Shown: piece by piece, positions 43,614-50,777 of the stretch | Position numbering within the stretch: the stretch's first letter is position 1 | Layout: every line of letters starts with the position of its first letter | Source of the DNA: JAZBPO01 sp963691775 | GTDB taxonomy: Bacteria; Pseudomonadota; Gammaproteobacteria; Pseudomonadales; Azotimanducaceae | DNA length: 64,000 nt | NCBI GenBank assembly: GCA_963691775.1 | Contig: OY829369.1 | Coordinates: 1,302,001 to 1,366,000 of the forward strand | Direction: 5' to 3' | Position numbers and translations under genes: made by a program | The notes under the pieces: model-generated | What the model was told of the DNA's origin: nothing | The model's database searches: none | The model's input: only the letters and a program-made list of their open reading frames with translations

Positions 43614-44521
43614 CCGGACGCGCCATCCTGCGCGCACCAGATGAGATCGGCGAGCAGCTCGAGGGAGTCGACCAGACGCGGGCCGGACCGGCTGAAGTAC
43701 GCATTACCGTCGACCACGTGTACACGTCCTGCACGTACCGCCGAGAGATCTGCATAGCCCTCATGGCGCGCGAGGAGTGCTACGTCCTCACGGGCGCGTG
43801 CTTCGTCGAATCCGCACAGCGCGATGACGATGATGTCCGGGTCCGCTGCCTGAAGCGCCGCGAACTGAATCTCGTGCGAAGGCGCGTGGAGCGCTCCGAG
43901 GCAATCGATTCCGCCCGCAAGATCGACAAGCTCGGGCGTCCAGTGCCCGGCGTTGAAGAGCGGATCGATCCACTCGAGCATGGTTATGCGCGGCCTCGGC
44001 GTCGTGCGAGCGGCGACCCTCGTGCGGACGCGCTCGACGCGCGCCCGAAGACTGGCGACATAACTTGCGGCGCGCTCGGGCACGTCGGCCGCCTCGCCCA
44101 CGAGCAGGATCGTCTCGAACACGTCTGCGAGCGACATGGGCTCAAGGTTCACAACCTTCGGTGGATGCGCGAGCCCTGCAGCAACCCGATGAACTTCGCC
44201 GGCAGAGACCGCGCAGACGTCGCAAAGGGCCTGCGTGACGATCAGATCCGGGGCGAGCCGTACCATGAGCGGTGCGTCAAGATGATAGAGCGCAGCCGAA
44301 TCCGGCGCAGCCGAGTCCTTGAGGCTCTCCCTCACCTGCAGGTCGATCTCGCCGCTGGAGAGCCCCTTACCGATTCGGCTCCGGGTCACTGCAGGTCGGC
44401 CCACGATCTCCGGCGGGTAGTCGCACTCATGTGTGACGCCGACCACCCGCTCACCGAGACCTAGGCCGCAGACGATCTCCGTCGCGCTGGGGAGCAACGT
44501 GACGATGCGCTCAGCGGGCAT
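43565..44521 (-). CDS. Cobalamin-binding protein (BtuF-like)
   Basis: The 318-residue protein matches the bacterial cobalamin/hemin-type binding fold: RIVTLLPSATEIVCGLGLGE, RVVGVTHECDYPPEIVGRP, LMVRLAPDLIVTQALCDVCA, RITMLEWIDPLFNAGHWTPE and AADPDIIVIALCGFD. It lacks a signal peptide, as in a large group of proteobacterial BtuF-like proteins that appear cytoplasmic. Its role may be corrinoid salvage or delivery. The start overlaps the stop of the DUF6580 gene by eleven bases, so both are in one operon. The last 49 bases overlap the convergent SDR gene. The start MPAERIV is natural for the family. Confidence 0.88.
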   Translation of the reverse strand: MPAERIVTLLPSATEIVCGLGLGERVVGVTHECDYPPEIVGRPAVTRSRIGKGLSSGEIDLQVRESLKDSAAPDSAALYHLDAPLMVRLAPDLIVTQALCDVCAVSAGEVHRVAAGLAHPPKVVNLEPMSLADVFETILLVGEAADVPERAASYVASLRARVERVRTRVAARTTPRPRITMLEWIDPLFNAGHWTPELVDLAGGIDCLGALHAPSHEIQFAALQAADPDIIVIALCGFDEARAREDVALLARHEGYADLSAVRAGRVHVVDGNAYFSRSGPRLVDSLELLADLIWCAQDGASGQAEIVPSITSSVPLT

Positions 44522-45038
44522 GGCCGATGCCAGCGCCTTCCATCGTCGCTGCCAGTTTCGCGACGTACGCCCATCCGAAAATCAGCGCAGATCCGAACAG
44601 GGCATCGGCGAGCAAGGAACGGAACAGGAACGGCAAGCCCTCAAGGTAGCAGGCGAAGAGGCCTGCAGCCGTCTGCGGCCAGGCGTACCACCACATGCCA
44701 AGGTTGGAGAGTGCATAGAACGCGATCGCACCGAAGCCAACTGCGCCAATGCCGCGCAGCCAGGCGATGCGCTCGCGCAGGAAGCCGCGCCCGATCGCCG
44801 CTTGCACGTAGAAGCCAAAGTAGACGCCAAGCATGACCACGCCCGCGAAGGCGCCCGTCGCGATGTCGACCAGAAGCGTCGCAACGGCGGGCACAAAGAG
44901 CGCGAAGCGAGAGCGGAAGAACGCACCGCAGAACAGCGCAAGACCGCCAGTCGGCGCGAAGTTCTCTGGGTGCGGCACAAGACGCGCAAGGAGCACGAGC
45001 GCGGTCGCCGCGAGGACGAAGAACAATTCGTTTCGCAT
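44511..45038 (-). CDS. DUF6580-type integral membrane protein
   Basis: The 175-residue protein has about five hydrophobic helices: ELFFVLAATALVLLARLVPH, FAPTGGLALFCGAFFRS, ALFVPAVATLLVDIATGAFA, VVMLGVYFGFYVQAAIGRGF and SLLADALFGSALIFGWAYVA. The start with PHPENFAPTGGLALFCGAFF is characteristic of DUF6580, whose topology resembles the substrate-binding S components of ECF vitamin importers. It overlaps the BtuF-like gene, so a role in corrinoid or related vitamin uptake is plausible. No cobalamin riboswitch sequence was found in the 186 bases upstream. Confidence 0.8.
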   Translation of the reverse strand: MRNELFFVLAATALVLLARLVPHPENFAPTGGLALFCGAFFRSRFALFVPAVATLLVDIATGAFAGVVMLGVYFGFYVQAAIGRGFLRERIAWLRGIGAVGFGAIAFYALSNLGMWWYAWPQTAAGLFACYLEGLPFLFRSLLADALFGSALIFGWAYVAKLAATMEGAGIGHAR

Positions 45039-45135
45039 ATTCAGCTAGGCATCTACAAAGAGGCATGGAGCCTACATGGCGCGCCGCGATTGCTCGACGC
45101 GTACGCCGCATGCCGCGCGCGAATCAAACTCATGC

Positions 45136-45187
45136 AGCGCGACGCGCCAGCGCGACGCGCCGGTGCAACGCGCCGGTGCAACGCGCG
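45136..45187. repeat. Four 13-bp tandem units
   Basis: Two copies of AGCGCGACGCGCC (45136-45161) are followed by two copies of the related GGTGCAACGCGCC (45162-45187, the last with one mismatch). The array lies 37 bases past the stop of the minus-strand epoxide-hydrolase-like gene and upstream of the DUF6580 gene. It is one of four arrays of this kind in the window. Confidence 0.85.
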
Positions 45188-45224
45188 TTCCCGGCGCTTC
45201 TGCAGCCGCGCCGCTGACGCCCCG

Positions 45225-46184
45225 TCAAAGCGTCGCGAGGAACGCCTCGAGCGCCGCGTTCACCGCGCCCGGCGCTTCCTGCTGCACCCAGTGCCCGGCC
45301 TTCGGAATGATCGTCGTGCCGCGGAAATCGTCGAGGTATGCCCCCGGCGCCGCGTAGAGATCCTCCACGCCCGGGATGAAGTGACGGATCGCATCACGCT
45401 CACCGCCGATGAAGCAGCTGGGCTGCTTCAGCGTCTGGCCGCGCACCGCTTCGAGCTCGGCAACGTCGAGGCGCTGGGCCCGATAGCGATTGATCGGCCC
45501 GCGGAAGCCCCCGGCTTCGAATGCCTTCACGTACACGTCGAGGTCGGCTTCGCTCATCCACGCCGGGAACGGGTCCGGGTCAACCTTGTCCTGAAGCAGG
45601 CTTTCCGTTTCCGGCCGCTCGCGAATCCAGTCGTCCAGGGGCGCGTCGCCGGAAAGCGAGTAGTAGATACGCCTGAGGGCCCCGCGATAGTCCGCGCCAA
45701 CCTCGGCTTCCACGACGCCTTCGGCCTGGAAGTAGAGCTGGTAGAAGAATCGTCCGGCGTAGAGCTGCGCCGCAACGTCGAGGAGCGAGAATTCGGCCGG
45801 CGGCGCATAGACCACCGACAGGCCCGCAACGGCGCGGATTGTGTCCGGATGCAGGAGCGCCGTGTTGTAGACGATCGGCGCGCCCCAGTCGTGGCCGAAG
45901 AGAATCACCGGCGCCTCTGACCATGCGCGCGCGACCGCCACGACGTCGCTCGCAAGCGACCTCATGGTGTACGCCGAGATCGCATCGGGCTTCGAGCTGC
46001 TGCCGTAACCCCGCACGTCCATGGCTACGACGCGATAGCCGCGCGCCGCGAAGTGCGCGATCTGATGGCGCCAGCTATAGCTCAGTTCGGGCCAGCCGTG
46101 CACGCAGAGAATCACCGGGCCCTCGCCCGCCGCGAAGCTGTGAATCTCGACGTCACCGTTGCGGATGGTTTTCGTGATCGCCAT
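45225..46184 (-). CDS. Alpha/beta hydrolase, epoxide hydrolase-like
   Basis: The 319-residue hydrolase has the oxyanion motif VHGWPE (28-33), the nucleophile elbow GHDWGA with Asp99 and the catalytic His in AGHWVQQEAPGAVN near the C-terminus. The Asp nucleophile and HGWP are typical of epoxide hydrolases and haloalkane dehalogenases; the DVRGYGSSSKPD motif and the cap with Tyr residues (YYSLSGDAPLD, INRYRA) favour epoxide hydrolase. It is cytoplasmic without signal peptide. Fifteen bases separate it from the AlaX gene upstream, so the two are in one operon without an obvious functional link. Confidence 0.92.
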   Translation of the reverse strand: MAITKTIRNGDVEIHSFAAGEGPVILCVHGWPELSYSWRHQIAHFAARGYRVVAMDVRGYGSSSKPDAISAYTMRSLASDVVAVARAWSEAPVILFGHDWGAPIVYNTALLHPDTIRAVAGLSVVYAPPAEFSLLDVAAQLYAGRFFYQLYFQAEGVVEAEVGADYRGALRRIYYSLSGDAPLDDWIRERPETESLLQDKVDPDPFPAWMSEADLDVYVKAFEAGGFRGPINRYRAQRLDVAELEAVRGQTLKQPSCFIGGERDAIRHFIPGVEDLYAAPGAYLDDFRGTTIIPKAGHWVQQEAPGAVNAALEAFLATL

Positions 46185-46199
46185 GTCGTGTGCGCCCCC

Positions 46200-46907
46200 T
46201 CAGGCTTCGTCGAAGACGACGTTGATACGCCGATTGAGCCGGCTCTTCTTCTCGATCTTGCTGACGCGCACGCGCCCGATCTCGGCGGTGTTCGCCACGT
46301 GCGTGCCCCCGCAGGGTTGGAGATCCACCTCCGGGATGCGCAGCAAGCGCACGGATCCGGCCCCGGTCGGCGGTTGCACCGACATGGTCTTCACGAGCGA
46401 CGGGTTCGCCGCGAGGGCCTCGTCGCTGATCCACTCTAGTGAGGTCTCGATGCCGCGTTCGATGAGCGCGTTCAAACGCGCGGTGAGCGCCTCCTTGTCC
46501 ACGGTCGACTCGGGCAGGTCGAAATCGAGGCGCCCCTTCTGATCGTTGAGATTGCCGCCGGTGACCGGCGCATCGACCAGGGCGCAGAGCAGATGCATGC
46601 AGCTGTGCATGCGCATGTGTCGATAACGGCGCTCCCAATTGAGGGTGACGTGCACGCGCGCGCCGGGCGCGGGGAGTGAGGCACTCGCCTCGAGGAGGTG
46701 GAGAATGTCACTGCCTTCCCCCTTCACGGTATCGACAATAGCTGCGCTGCCGCCGTCCCAATTGAGCACGCCGCTGTCGCCGGGCTGGCCGCCGCCTCTG
46801 GCGTAGAAGATGGTGCGGTCGAGGACAACGGCTCCTTCCTGCGCGCGCACTACGACCGCGTCGAGCGCCTGCTGATAGGCGTTCTTCTCATAGACGCGTT
46901 CCGTCAT
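46200..46907 (-). CDS. alaX: Alanyl-tRNA editing protein AlaX
   Basis: The 235-residue free-standing editing protein removes wrongly attached serine or glycine from tRNA-Ala. It has the AlaRS second additional domain: TIFYARGGGQPGDSGVLNW, the first metal motif HSCMH (His101, His105) and the second CGGTH (Cys199, His203), then TAEIGRVRVSKIEKKSRLNR. Length matches AlaX-M. GGAGG lies eight bases before the ATG. It is the first gene of a two-gene operon with the epoxide-hydrolase-like gene. Confidence 0.94.
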   Translation of the reverse strand: MTERVYEKNAYQQALDAVVVRAQEGAVVLDRTIFYARGGGQPGDSGVLNWDGGSAAIVDTVKGEGSDILHLLEASASLPAPGARVHVTLNWERRYRHMRMHSCMHLLCALVDAPVTGGNLNDQKGRLDFDLPESTVDKEALTARLNALIERGIETSLEWISDEALAANPSLVKTMSVQPPTGAGSVRLLRIPEVDLQPCGGTHVANTAEIGRVRVSKIEKKSRLNRRINVVFDEA

Positions 46908-47032
46908 TCCTGCTGCCTCCGATCCGTGGACCTGCGTGTCTGCAGGCTATGCCAGCGGCTGCGAAGCTGCACGCGCCGAGCGCCGGGCGCCGGGCGCCTG
47001 CTCGCTCGCGCATGTCGGGGCACTTCGGGGGG

Positions 47033-47061
47033 TTGACATCCCGGACGAATGCGAGGACTGT
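47033..47061 (+). promoter_or_regulatory. Candidate promoter of the cold-shock gene
   Basis: A perfect TTGACA (47033-47038) lies 214 bases before the cold-shock gene. The hexamer 17 bases downstream, GACTGT, is a poor -10 match, so the assignment rests mainly on the -35. It would give a leader of roughly 180 bases; long leaders are typical of cspA-type genes. Nothing else is seen in the 344-base space 46908-47251. Confidence 0.35.
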
Positions 47062-47251
47062 CCGCCCCGCAGCCGTGGGTGGCTGCAAACGGAATTCAGT
47101 GTGGGGGCGGTAGTCTCGATTTCTGAGGCGCCGCCCCTTCTTGTTTCCGGGGTCGATAAGACCGTACGTCGCGCGGCGGTTTCCGCGCGAAGGCAGCGCT
47201 GCAGCGTACGGAAGTACTCCGCACCTCTGCACCAGTTAGTAGGAGCGCACA

Positions 47252-47458
47252 ATGCGCAGCAAAGGCACCGTCAAGTGGTTCAACGATCAGAAGGGCTTCG
47301 GATTCATCACGCCGGAAGAAGGCGGTAAGGATCTGTTCGTCCATCACAGCGGCATCAACGCTCAGGGCTTCAAGACCCTGACCGAAGGTGCACGCGTCGA
47401 GTTCGACGTCGTCCAGGGCCAGAAAGGCCCGGCCGCCGAAGGCGTGGTCGAGCTCTGA
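47252..47458 (+). CDS. Cold-shock domain protein (CspA family)
   Basis: The 68-residue single-stranded nucleic-acid-binding protein has the cold-shock fold with RNP1 KGFGFI (14-19) and RNP2 DLFVHHSGI, starting RSKGTVKWFNDQKGFGFITP. It acts as RNA chaperone and transcription antiterminator. TAGGAG lies eight bases before the ATG. Its stop codon lies inside the first unit of a 14-base tandem array, followed by two GC-rich hairpins. Confidence 0.97.
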   Translation: MRSKGTVKWFNDQKGFGFITPEEGGKDLFVHHSGINAQGFKTLTEGARVEFDVVQGQKGPAAEGVVEL

Positions 47459-47491
47459 TCGGCGAGCTCTGATCGGCGAGTTCTGATCAGC
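47450..47491 (+). repeat. Three 14-bp tandem units across the cold-shock stop codon
   Basis: GAGCTCTGATCGGC occurs twice (47450-47463, 47464-47477), then once as GAGTTCTGATCAGC (47478-47491). The first copy includes the last two codons and the TGA stop of the cold-shock gene, so the array looks like repeated duplication of the gene's own 3' end. Confidence 0.9.
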
Positions 47492-47501
47492 GATCGCAGG
47501 G

Positions 47502-47518
47502 GCGCCGGCTTTCGGCGC
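47502..47518 (+). terminator. GC hairpin after the cold-shock gene
   Basis: GCGCCG-GCTTT-CGGCGC forms a perfect six-base-pair stem with a five-base loop, 43 bases after the stop codon. There is no U-rich tail, so it may end transcription weakly or stabilise the mRNA 3' end rather than act as a classical intrinsic terminator. Confidence 0.4.
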
Positions 47519-47540
47519 TCTGATCGACGCAGTACCGACA

Positions 47541-47558
47541 CTGCCGCGTCAGCGGCAG
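47541..47558 (+). terminator. Second GC hairpin after the cold-shock gene
   Basis: CTGCCGC-GTCA-GCGGCAG is a perfect seven-base-pair stem with a four-base loop, 22 bases beyond the first hairpin. Again no T-run follows. Two stable hairpins in tandem fit a transcript end between the cold-shock gene and the next gene at 47640. Confidence 0.4.
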
Positions 47559-47639
47559 CGTCACTCTCCGCACCACCAATCCGAACAACGACTCGGAAGA
47601 CCCCAGCGCTCGCAATCGTTAAGCTCTCGCTTTTCCATC

Positions 47640-49106
47640 ATGCGGCCACGCCCAAGGCGTCGGCGGCGCACACGCGAGCACACCACCATCAACACCCAGC
47701 GCCCGTGCCCGGCCTCCGTCGAGCAGCTTCGTTCGAGGCACGCCGCCTATCTGGAACGCCCCCGAAACGACGCCTGGTCCGTTCTGTTCGCGAAGCTGAG
47801 CACCGGTCTCTGGCGAAGTCAGCAATGCCGTGCCCTCCTCGACCACGCCGCCGACCAGCAGGCGGCAGGGGGCACGATAGACGAACGCGCGCTTGTCGAT
47901 CTGCTCCTGGCCACCGGCGTTCGCCTCGACGATGACGCCCTCGCCGCGCTCGAAGAGCTGGTGCCGGACGTCGCCCTGCGCGCCGAAATCCTCGCGCGGC
48001 AAGGCCGGCGTTGCCCCCAGACGCCAAGCCTGCACGCGAGTGCCGGGCCGGACCTCGACCTGAAGATCGAGGTCAATCGCGACTCGCCCTGGCCCTTCGA
48101 ACGCTGGCGCGAACAGGCCGGCTTTTCCGAGTACGAGTTCATCGGCGAGGGCGTACGCTATCGCGGCCTCGATCTCATGCCGGGCGATCTGCTGCTCCCG
48201 AACGTGAACCTGGATGGCAATTTCGTCTACAGCGCCATCTCCGATCCCAAGGGTTTCTGTCCGCACTCGGCCCTGTTCGGCATCTTCGAACACGAGGGCC
48301 GACGCTTTCCGACGATCGTCGAGACCTACGAGAAGGGCCTGCGCGCCGTTCCGCTGTGCGTGTTCGTGAACGAGCGCTACATCAGCTACGCCGAGATCTA
48401 CCGGCATCGCGATCTGCCGACCAACGACTACGCGCGCGTCAATGAGTGGCTCGCGGAAGCGATCGCGCGCGTCAAGGGCTACAACTTCGACACGACCGAT
48501 CCGGATCAGAGCTACGTCTGCTGCGTATCCGTGATCCAGCAGTTCTACGAAGCCTTCGGCCTGCAGGTGGTGGGCCCGCCGGGCGCGATCCGCGACGAGG
48601 GGATCCGTCAGACCATGACGTCTCTGGACTATCCCTGGCTCGATGCCTTCCTGACGCCCATCGACTTCGTGCTGAGCCCGCTCCTCGATTGCGTGGGCGT
48701 GATCGACAACGGTCAGATGGCGCGCCTGGTCACCCGCGAATTCGTCGAGCGACGCTTCCGACATTGCTTCTCCACCGGGCGCATCGATCCGGACCGCATG
48801 CCGCTGAGGTCGCGCTTGATCTTCTTCGCCATTAGTCAGATGCGCAGGCGCACCCTCATCGGCCGCCTCGTGTCCCTCGCCATGGGTTTCGATCATGAGA
48901 ACCTGCCCAAGGGCCCGGGCCGCATTCTCGCGATCGTTGAACCGCTCGAAGCCGAGCTCGGCGCTTCCGTGCGCAAGCTCATGCCGGAGGTGACGGCGCG
49001 CCTCGACGCGCTGGAGCCCGATGCAATCGAGGACTTCCTCGCCGATCCGGAGCTCTGCGCCCGCGCCGATAAACTGCTGCCGATGAAGTGGATCAGACCT
49101 GCCTGA
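47640..49106 (+). CDS. Permuted papain-like (YiiX/NlpC-P60 type) protein
   Basis: The 488-residue protein contains, in its middle (about 175-330), the pattern of circularly permuted NlpC/P60 hydrolases: LMPGDLLLPNVNLDGNFVYS, FCPHSALFGIFEHEGRRFPT with a candidate catalytic His, and YNFDTTDPDQSYVCCVSVIQ with the candidate Cys in the position of the CSELV motif. The N-terminus is very basic (MRPRPRRRRRTRE), the N-terminal helical and C-terminal helical parts are not recognised. Relatives act on peptides, lipids or amide bonds. No ribosome binding site was seen at the ATG, so the start is uncertain. It has no clear signal peptide. Confidence 0.65.
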   Translation: MRPRPRRRRRTREHTTINTQRPCPASVEQLRSRHAAYLERPRNDAWSVLFAKLSTGLWRSQQCRALLDHAADQQAAGGTIDERALVDLLLATGVRLDDDALAALEELVPDVALRAEILARQGRRCPQTPSLHASAGPDLDLKIEVNRDSPWPFERWREQAGFSEYEFIGEGVRYRGLDLMPGDLLLPNVNLDGNFVYSAISDPKGFCPHSALFGIFEHEGRRFPTIVETYEKGLRAVPLCVFVNERYISYAEIYRHRDLPTNDYARVNEWLAEAIARVKGYNFDTTDPDQSYVCCVSVIQQFYEAFGLQVVGPPGAIRDEGIRQTMTSLDYPWLDAFLTPIDFVLSPLLDCVGVIDNGQMARLVTREFVERRFRHCFSTGRIDPDRMPLRSRLIFFAISQMRRRTLIGRLVSLAMGFDHENLPKGPGRILAIVEPLEAELGASVRKLMPEVTARLDALEPDAIEDFLADPELCARADKLLPMKWIRPA

Positions 49107-49167
49107 CGCCCGGGCCGCTGGATCATGCCCCTGGCCGTCTGGCACCTTCTCTCAGGCTACCCATCCC

Positions 49168-49734
49168 GTGTCGGGGCCCATGATGTCCAAGGATCGCCTC
49201 TCCACAGCCGTCCAGATCACAACGCTCTTTGCGCTTGTTATCGGATTGCTGCTCGTGCTCTGGGAATTGCGCATCACGCGCGACATCGCGCGCGTTGAAC
49301 TGATCGCGGAGGGCAGCGCCCAGAACTCGGCGCGTATCCAGGCGATGATGGGTGAGGAGTCCGCCGCATCCTGGGCGCGCGCTTGCGACGCACCGGAGTC
49401 ACTGACCACCGAAGATCTGATCATCCTCGAACACCTGCACCTCGAAATCCTCAACAACCTGCGCTCGGCGTTCGCGATAGAACGCATCGCCGGTGACCTT
49501 GCGGTGATCGACTGGCTCAATCGGACGAGCAACTTCCGTCGCATCTTCGGTACACCGTACGGCCGCTGGTGGTGGCAGGAAATGAAGCTCGACTCCGAGA
49601 TCAGCGACGCAGCCGAGGCGTATCTCGCGGAGCACGGCTACCCGGACTGCCAGGCGCAGCGTGCCGAGTACTTTGCCTTCACTGCGGCGGAAACCGGTGC
49701 GGAGACTGGAGCAGGCATGCCGCCCGAGCGATGA
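49168..49734 (+). CDS. Single-helix membrane protein of unknown function
   Basis: The 188-residue protein has one N-terminal transmembrane helix (STAVQITTLFALVIGLLLVLWE) followed by a helical, mostly soluble domain (RDIARVELIAEGSAQNSARI; DLIILEHLHLEILNNLRSAF; FGTPYGRWWWQEM). It resembles uncharacterised DUF-type proteins with a short anchor and a cytoplasmic or periplasmic helical bundle. GTG 49168 and ATG 49180 or 49183 are all possible; none has a strong ribosome binding site. The stop region overlaps an ATG of the next frame, and the PhyH gene begins 32 bases on. Confidence 0.6.
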   Translation: MSGPMMSKDRLSTAVQITTLFALVIGLLLVLWELRITRDIARVELIAEGSAQNSARIQAMMGEESAASWARACDAPESLTTEDLIILEHLHLEILNNLRSAFAIERIAGDLAVIDWLNRTSNFRRIFGTPYGRWWWQEMKLDSEISDAAEAYLAEHGYPDCQAQRAEYFAFTAAETGAETGAGMPPER

Positions 49735-49766
49735 TGCGCGCCTTGCGCACCGACGAAGGATCACCG

Positions 49767-50666
49767 ATGGACGCTCGCCGCATCGCCGAGGAATACGCAC
49801 GGCACGGCTACGTCGTGTTCGAGGACGTGTTCGCGCCGGAGACCCTCGAGCCGCTCCGCGCGACGGCGGAGCGCATCGTCGGCGACTTCGACGCAGAGGC
49901 GAACCGCAGCGTATTCAGCACGCAGCATGAGGATCGTGACCGGGATCGATACTTCATCGAATCGGGCCAGCGCGTGCACTGTTTCCTGGAGGAGTACGCC
50001 CTCGACGCGAGTGGCACGCTGAATCGCGACAAGGCCCGCGCGATCAACAAGATCGGCCATGCGCTCCACGACCTCGAGCCGGACTTCAGCGCTTTCTGCC
50101 GCGCGCCCTTCTTCGCTGATGCGCTCGCCGCCATCGACTACCCTGCGCCGGCGCTCATGCAGACCATGTACATCTTCAAGCAGCCCGAGATCGGTGGCGA
50201 AGTACGCTGGCATCAGGATGGCAGCTATCTGATCGCAGACGGTCCCGGCGTCGTGGGCTTCTGGATCGCCCTCGAGGACTCGGACCGCAGCAACGGCTGT
50301 TTGTGGATGCAGCCAGGCGGGCACACCTCACCCCTGCGCGAGATCTTCGAGGTCCGGGGCGACAGCGATACGGGGACGCTGCGCGCCCTCGACAATACGC
50401 CCTGGCCAAGCGAGGACACGGGCGTGCCGCTGGAAGTGCGCGCGGGCAGCGTCGTCATGTTCGCCGACCACATGCCGCACTACAGTTCGCAGAACACCAG
50501 CGAACGCTCACGTCATGCGCTGACCCTGCATGTCTATTCGGCCGAAGCGAACTGGTCGCCCCTGAACTGGCTGCAGCGGCCCGATCTGCCCGAATTCCGC
50601 CTCGATCGGATCGCGCCCGATCGGATCGCGGACAAGCGCGTCGCGGACGATCGCGTCCCGGACTGA
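49767..50666 (+). CDS. Phytanoyl-CoA dioxygenase (PhyH) family protein
   Basis: The 299-residue Fe(II)/2-oxoglutarate oxygenase has EYARHGYVVFEDVFAPETLE at the start, VRWHQDGSYLIADGPGVVGF with the HxD metal pair, and HMPHYSSQNTSERSRHALTL with the distal His and the 2-oxoglutarate Arg. GAAGGA six bases before ATG 49767 fixes the start; an ATG at 49731 overlapping the previous stop is an alternative. The last 22 residues are a five-residue repeat (LDRIA, PDRIA, DKRVA, DDRVP, D-stop) encoded by a 15-base array that continues beyond the stop, so the natural end has probably been extended. Substrate unknown. Confidence 0.9.
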   Translation: MDARRIAEEYARHGYVVFEDVFAPETLEPLRATAERIVGDFDAEANRSVFSTQHEDRDRDRYFIESGQRVHCFLEEYALDASGTLNRDKARAINKIGHALHDLEPDFSAFCRAPFFADALAAIDYPAPALMQTMYIFKQPEIGGEVRWHQDGSYLIADGPGVVGFWIALEDSDRSNGCLWMQPGGHTSPLREIFEVRGDSDTGTLRALDNTPWPSEDTGVPLEVRAGSVVMFADHMPHYSSQNTSERSRHALTLHVYSAEANWSPLNWLQRPDLPEFRLDRIAPDRIADKRVADDRVPD

Positions 50667-50711
50667 CGCGTCCCGGACGATCGCGTCCCGGACCGACGCG
50701 TCCCGGACCGA
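50601..50711 (+). repeat. 15-bp array running in frame through the dioxygenase stop codon
   Basis: About seven degenerate 15-base units, best conserved as GATCGCGTCCCGGAC with GACGCGTCCCGGAC variants, cover 50601-50711. The first four and a fraction are translated as five-residue repeats at the protein C-terminus. The TGA at 50664-50666 sits inside the fifth unit. After it the units continue in the same reading frame (RVPD, DRVPD, RRVPD). Confidence 0.9.
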
Positions 50712-50777
50712 ACTGCGCGCGCGAACGACGGCGCGCCCGATCGACGGCCGCTTTCCGGATGGCGCCGCGCGCTCCCG

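Noticed and set aside
45039..45224. Cobalamin riboswitch upstream of the DUF6580/BtuF-like operon
   Set aside because: No B12-box-like sequence or supporting stems were seen; the space is mostly a tandem repeat and too short.
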